DNA of 64,000 nucleotides from Mortierella sp. BCC40632 (lineage: Eukaryota; Mortierellomycota; Mortierellomycetes; Mortierellales; Mortierellaceae). The stretch lies in NCBI GenBank assembly GCA_011634665.1, contig WAEK01000002.1, forward strand, positions 696,001 to 760,000. The letters are read 5' to 3'. A model generated the notes under the pieces. The model ran no database searches. It had not been told where the DNA came from and was given only the letters and a program-made list of their open reading frames with translations. Shown one piece after another: positions 59,993-64,000 of the stretch (within the stretch, counting starts at the first letter, position 1; each line of letters starts with the position of its first letter). Made by a program: the position numbers and the translations under genes.

Positions 59993-62900
59993 ATGCCGCC
60001 CAAGAAGAAGAAATACTCCAATGCATCCGCCAGAGGATTTGCAACTGTCAGCATTCCAAAGAGCAAACCAACTATACCTGAAACTGAAGTTGAAGCTGAG
60101 CCTCAGGCCGAGCCTCAACCACTCGCTGAACCCCCAAAATCCGAGCCCGTAGCTGATGATCCAGTTGTAGAGGAGTCGCCCGAGGACGAGTTTGTTGCTC
60201 TGGCCGAGAAGCTTGAGAGTATCTCGTTGCGTAAAGTGGACGCTTTCTTAAATCAGCCTCAAAAAGTCAATGTGGACACACTTCCCATCCTCAAAATGGA
60301 TCCGACGCTGGAGGAAAGAGTGATAGGACTTCTCAAGGAAGCAGAGAAAAAGAGTACCAGTAAGCTAATGCAGTGCTCGTCGATGCCTTTGGTAGTATTG
60401 CACCCGCCAAGCATACATTAACACCCTAATTTCTGATGCTTGATGCTTAGTCATGTACCGGCGAGGAAGTTATACGAGCCACGATCAGCTGGTAGCCAAG
60501 CTCAATGTCACGTATCTCTCACTACTGCGCCTTGGTTTTGAGAAGGCAGACATTGAGGAGGCTCTCAGGCATACATTCACTGGAGAATCAGAGGATGCAC
60601 TGGACTGGGTAGCGAACACCGCGTCGGCTGTACCATGCGAGTTGATTGATCCCTGTGCACGGTACTAACGCTCCTTGATTCATTTGCTTGCGGATTAGTT
60701 GTGTATGCACCTGGATTCCGAGAAGCTACCCAAAGGATTTGCAGACAAATTTTACTACGATGAAGGTATACTCTGCTTGGTCACCTCTGTTTTCATAAGA
60801 ATACTACAATTATAGCTAATATGCTAACACTTTCACTCACTCTTTAACACTCCACTAGAGATGAAAATATCTCTGCAGGCAGCCTCAATCTCACAAGAGT
60901 ATACGCCCAGCTATCTTGACTCACCTTCTATTTCAGCACCTCTCATAGCAAGGCCCCAAATTGTCCCCGACCCGAATAGAAGTACTGAGGGGACAAAAGC
61001 CGCTAAAATGGATGACGGATCAAAAGAAAAAGAGTGGATACTTCAGGCAGCCTTGTTGGTATGAATGCTCCCAGGATCTTTTCGGCCAGAGTGACGCAAA
61101 AGCCTTAAGAGCTTAACAATTACTCATTCTTGTTTGTCGCACCTCTTCCATGCTATAGGACAACTCCGATGATGAGGTTGAGGATCCCAATGAACGTTAT
61201 GTGAACTACAAATTGGCACTCACAGAACTTGCTCAGGCACAGAAGGAAGCGAGCACTCCTAATGATCTTAAGGCGATATCAAGGAAAATCGACACGCTCA
61301 ATTCCAAGCTGAACGATCTTGATCTTGACTTTGCATTTGACAAGAGGCTTGCAGAGTCTATGCTGAAGCAACGCATTATTGAAGAAAAGAAGAAGACTAA
61401 GAAGGACAAACGGAAAAAAGAGAAGCCAAAAGAAAAGCTCGCTGATGCAAAAGTCGACCAAAGTATGATGGCAGACGGAGATGAGGACAACCTCTTGGGC
61501 TCCATGATGGATATAGAAATGTCAGAAAATAATGATCTTTCAGGAAATCTGACACACTCGACTGTTAAACGACGGCAGATGGCAAACCCTGGATGGAATG
61601 GAGGCACTCCTAAAACCGTTCTCGCTGAATTTTGTAGGAGGAAGGACCGGCACGTCAAAATTTTGTACAAGAAGGCACCAGGATCAACAGACACTGTCGC
61701 CAGGGCAGTCGTTACGGTGAATTGGGCAAATGGGAGCGTTTCTACTGCGGACATGAAGGATGAAGGGTGTGAGAATATGACCGAAGCTGAGAACTATGTC
61801 GCAGCACGCATGTTATTCGAGCTTACACCCCTGCCACAATACAGGTCATTCCCTCCCACCTATCGTGACCTCTGGCTCGAGTGGAGTGAAGAGAAAGAAG
61901 CAGCGGGCAAACTTGCCAAAAAAGCAATGGATGCCGAACGTATGTTGTTCATCAAGTCTCTGACTGCCAATCTGCCCAAGAGAGCTGGTGCAGGTGCGCA
62001 GAACCCCGAAGAGCAACCAAAAGATCAAGAGTCTGAGCTGGGTTATGACAGCCTTACGGCAAAGGAAATTTCAAGCGCAGGAAAAGCTCAACAGGAGAAC
62101 TGGAAGCGTCGTCAGAAGAAACCAAACTTCCTAAAGCTATATGAGAAGCGGAAGGAGCTCCCAGTCTTTCAGTTTAGAGAGCAGTTGTTGGTGTTGGTGG
62201 AGGCAAACCAAGTACTAATCGTCTCAGGAGAGACGGGATGCGGCAAGAGTACTCAGGTCCCTCAGTATTTGGTCGAGCACATGCTTGAGGTCGGACTCGG
62301 CGATCGCTGTGATATTGTCTGCACACAACCTCGAAGAATTTCCGCAATCTCGATTGCTCATCGTGTTTCTGAAGAACTGGGTGATGGCCGCAATTCAGCT
62401 GGAAAGCCAAACTCGCTTGTCGGCTATCAGATTCGATTAGAGTCGTGCGTTGCACCATCCAACGTTCTTAAATTTTGCACTACTGTAAGTCAATGCTTGC
62501 GGGGGCACTGTCAATTTTTGACCAGATTTTGAGATGCCTCTATATTAATCTACTCGTACTCTCGTTACTATTATTCTTACCATCTAAGGGTATTTTGCTA
62601 AGGCGCCTAGAGAGTGACAAGAACCTGAAAGGCGTAACCCATCTAGTGATTGATGAGGTGCATGAACGTACTTTGGAATCTGATTTCCTACTTATCATTC
62701 TCAAAAAACTGCTTTCCCGAAGACCAGATCTCAGGTATGGAGCATCGGACACTATCCAACAGAACGATTTAGTGCTGTTACCTGACCCTCACTTTCATAT
62801 TCTAAAATATCTTTGTCTTGCAGGGTTATCTTGATGAGTGCTACTGTAGATTCAGCTCGATTCTCCCAATATTTCAACGGCTGTCCAGTACTTGAGGTTC

Positions 62901-64000
62901 CCGGAAGGACATTTCCTGTTCACCCACATTTCCTCGAGCAAATTGTTGAGGCTACTGGGTACACTTTGGAAGAGGAATCCGAGTATGCTATCCGCTACCG
63001 CAAGGATATTCGAAGTAAGCATTATGGAATTTTCAAGTGCATCTCAGTGATCTTATTCTTCCAATAATGACCGGTACTCGTTTTTATATGATAGGCAAAG
63101 GGTCCGTTGATATTTCTGGGAGAGGTGCTAGTCGTCAGACCGTTTATTTGCAATGGGAGAACAACAACGACGACTTTTACCCACTTGAAGCAGAAGCAAG
63201 AGTCGCAATGAGCGATGGAACAGCAGGTCCTGTGGTAGCAAACCGGACCCGCCAGATGCTTAACAGAATTGACGAAAACAAAATCAATTACGACCTCATT
63301 CACCTGCTCCTTGAGTATATCTGTTTTCCCGAAGACCGAAGGGTTGAACAAGGGGTGGTCGCGGAAGCGCTAGACCATATCCCAGAGCAAGGAGCCATAC
63401 TGATCTTTTTGCCTGGAATGCCTGAGATTCGTAGAGTATATGATGCACTCAAGGGGGACCGCCGGTTTGGAGATTCTTCTCGGTTCTCGCTATGGCCTCT
63501 ACATAGCTCCATATCTTCGGATGGACAAAGCCAGGTGTTCGATATCCCGCCGCCAGGTGTGCGCAAGATTGTCATGGCAACAAACATTGCGGAGACAGGG
63601 ATCACCATTCCTGATGTCACTATTGTTGTTGACACGGGCAAAGCGAAGCAGATCAAGTTTGACGAGAAGAAGCGTGTTACAACATTACAGGAGAGGTTTG
63701 TTGCCAAAGCAAATGCGCGTCAGAGACGTGGACGAGCGGGACGTGTTCAGGAAGGTGTTTGCTTTCATCTGTTCTCGCAAGCGACATTTGACGAATACAT
63801 GCCAGAATATCAGCTGCCAGAAATTATGCGCATGCCTCTGGAGGAGCTCTGCTTAATGATCAGGATGTGTGAACTTGGAGAAATCACTGAGGTACTTGGC
63901 AGCGCTTTAGATGCACCACCATCTAAGGCTATTGAGAACGCAATTCAGGCACTACAGGACGTTGGGGCATTGACCAAGCTGCAGGAACTGACACCCTTGG
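59993..64000 (+). CDS. DHX29-like DExH-box RNA helicase, 3' end outside window
   Basis: Eight exons visible: 59993-60359, 60451-60608, 60699-60765, 60859-61058, 61159-62484, 62589-62734, 62824-63014, 63095 to the right edge; about 1150 codons, all phases consistent. N-terminus [16 protein letters not shown], then a UBA-like helical domain ('[18 protein letters not shown]' to [19 protein letters not shown]), a Lys-rich linker, and a dsRBD-like segment around '[20 protein letters not shown]'. Helicase motifs: GETGCGKST (I), '[16 protein letters not shown]' (Ia), DEVHER (II), LMSATVD (III), '[17 protein letters not shown]' (V) and QRRGRAGR (VI). The winged-helix region has just begun at the edge. 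This domain order is that of DHX29, which binds the 40S subunit and helps scanning through structured 5' UTRs; DHX57 is the closest alternative. Probably cytosolic. Confidence 0.93.

Overview
This is nuclear DNA from a filamentous fungus, most likely an early-diverging Mucoromycota/Mortierella-type genome. The grounds are intron-rich genes with short GT..AG introns, fungal families (Msn2-type zinc fingers, an Atf1-type acyltransferase, a secreted berberine-bridge-type oxidase), many homopolymer and dinucleotide runs, and a decayed TnpB/Fanzor-like gene of a kind I associate with Mortierella. The genus is inferred. No bacterial operons, viral genes or CRISPR arrays were seen. Exon boundaries were read by eye from splice signals, frame continuity and family similarity.

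Left part (1-16 kb): the 3' portion of a very long coiled-coil protein (+, enters from the left edge); a five-exon VAP/Scs2 ER contact-site protein (-) whose 5' flank is packed with microsatellites; an intronless secreted FAD oxidase (-); a 4-kb gap holding a 76-bp TA-flanked inverted-repeat element; and a two-exon Msn2/4-like C2H2 transcription factor (-).

Centre (16-35 kb): about 15 kb without a recognisable conserved gene. It holds a few short spliced candidates, all low confidence. It ends at a two-exon gene (-) for a disordered protein with a C-terminal membrane segment that I do not recognise.

Right part (35-64 kb): gene-dense. In order: an eight-exon PP2C phosphatase (+), an intronless alcohol O-acetyltransferase-like gene (+), retroelement debris on both sides of a tRNA-Ile(AAU), a divergent MPP6/SPOUT1-type pair, NIF3 (+), ribosomal stalk protein P1 (+), a WRAP53/TCAB1-type WD40 protein (-), a badly decayed TnpB/Fanzor-like nuclease gene (+), and the 5' two-thirds or more of a DHX29-like DExH helicase (+) that leaves by the right edge. 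Several of these act in RNA metabolism: MPP6 (exosome cofactor), SPOUT1-type methyltransferase, P1, WRAP53 (CAB-box RNA and telomerase RNA binding) and DHX29 (translation initiation). The tightest functional link is the MPP6/SPOUT pair, whose start codons lie 158 bp apart.

The most unusual item is the TnpB/Fanzor-like relic at about 54.6-58.5 kb. It keeps the RuvC-II glutamate, the zinc-ribbon cysteines and a RuvC-III RDxNAA motif, but is broken by several frameshifts and stops. Next in interest are the WRAP53 homologue in a fungus and the retroelement 3' ends beside the tRNA gene.
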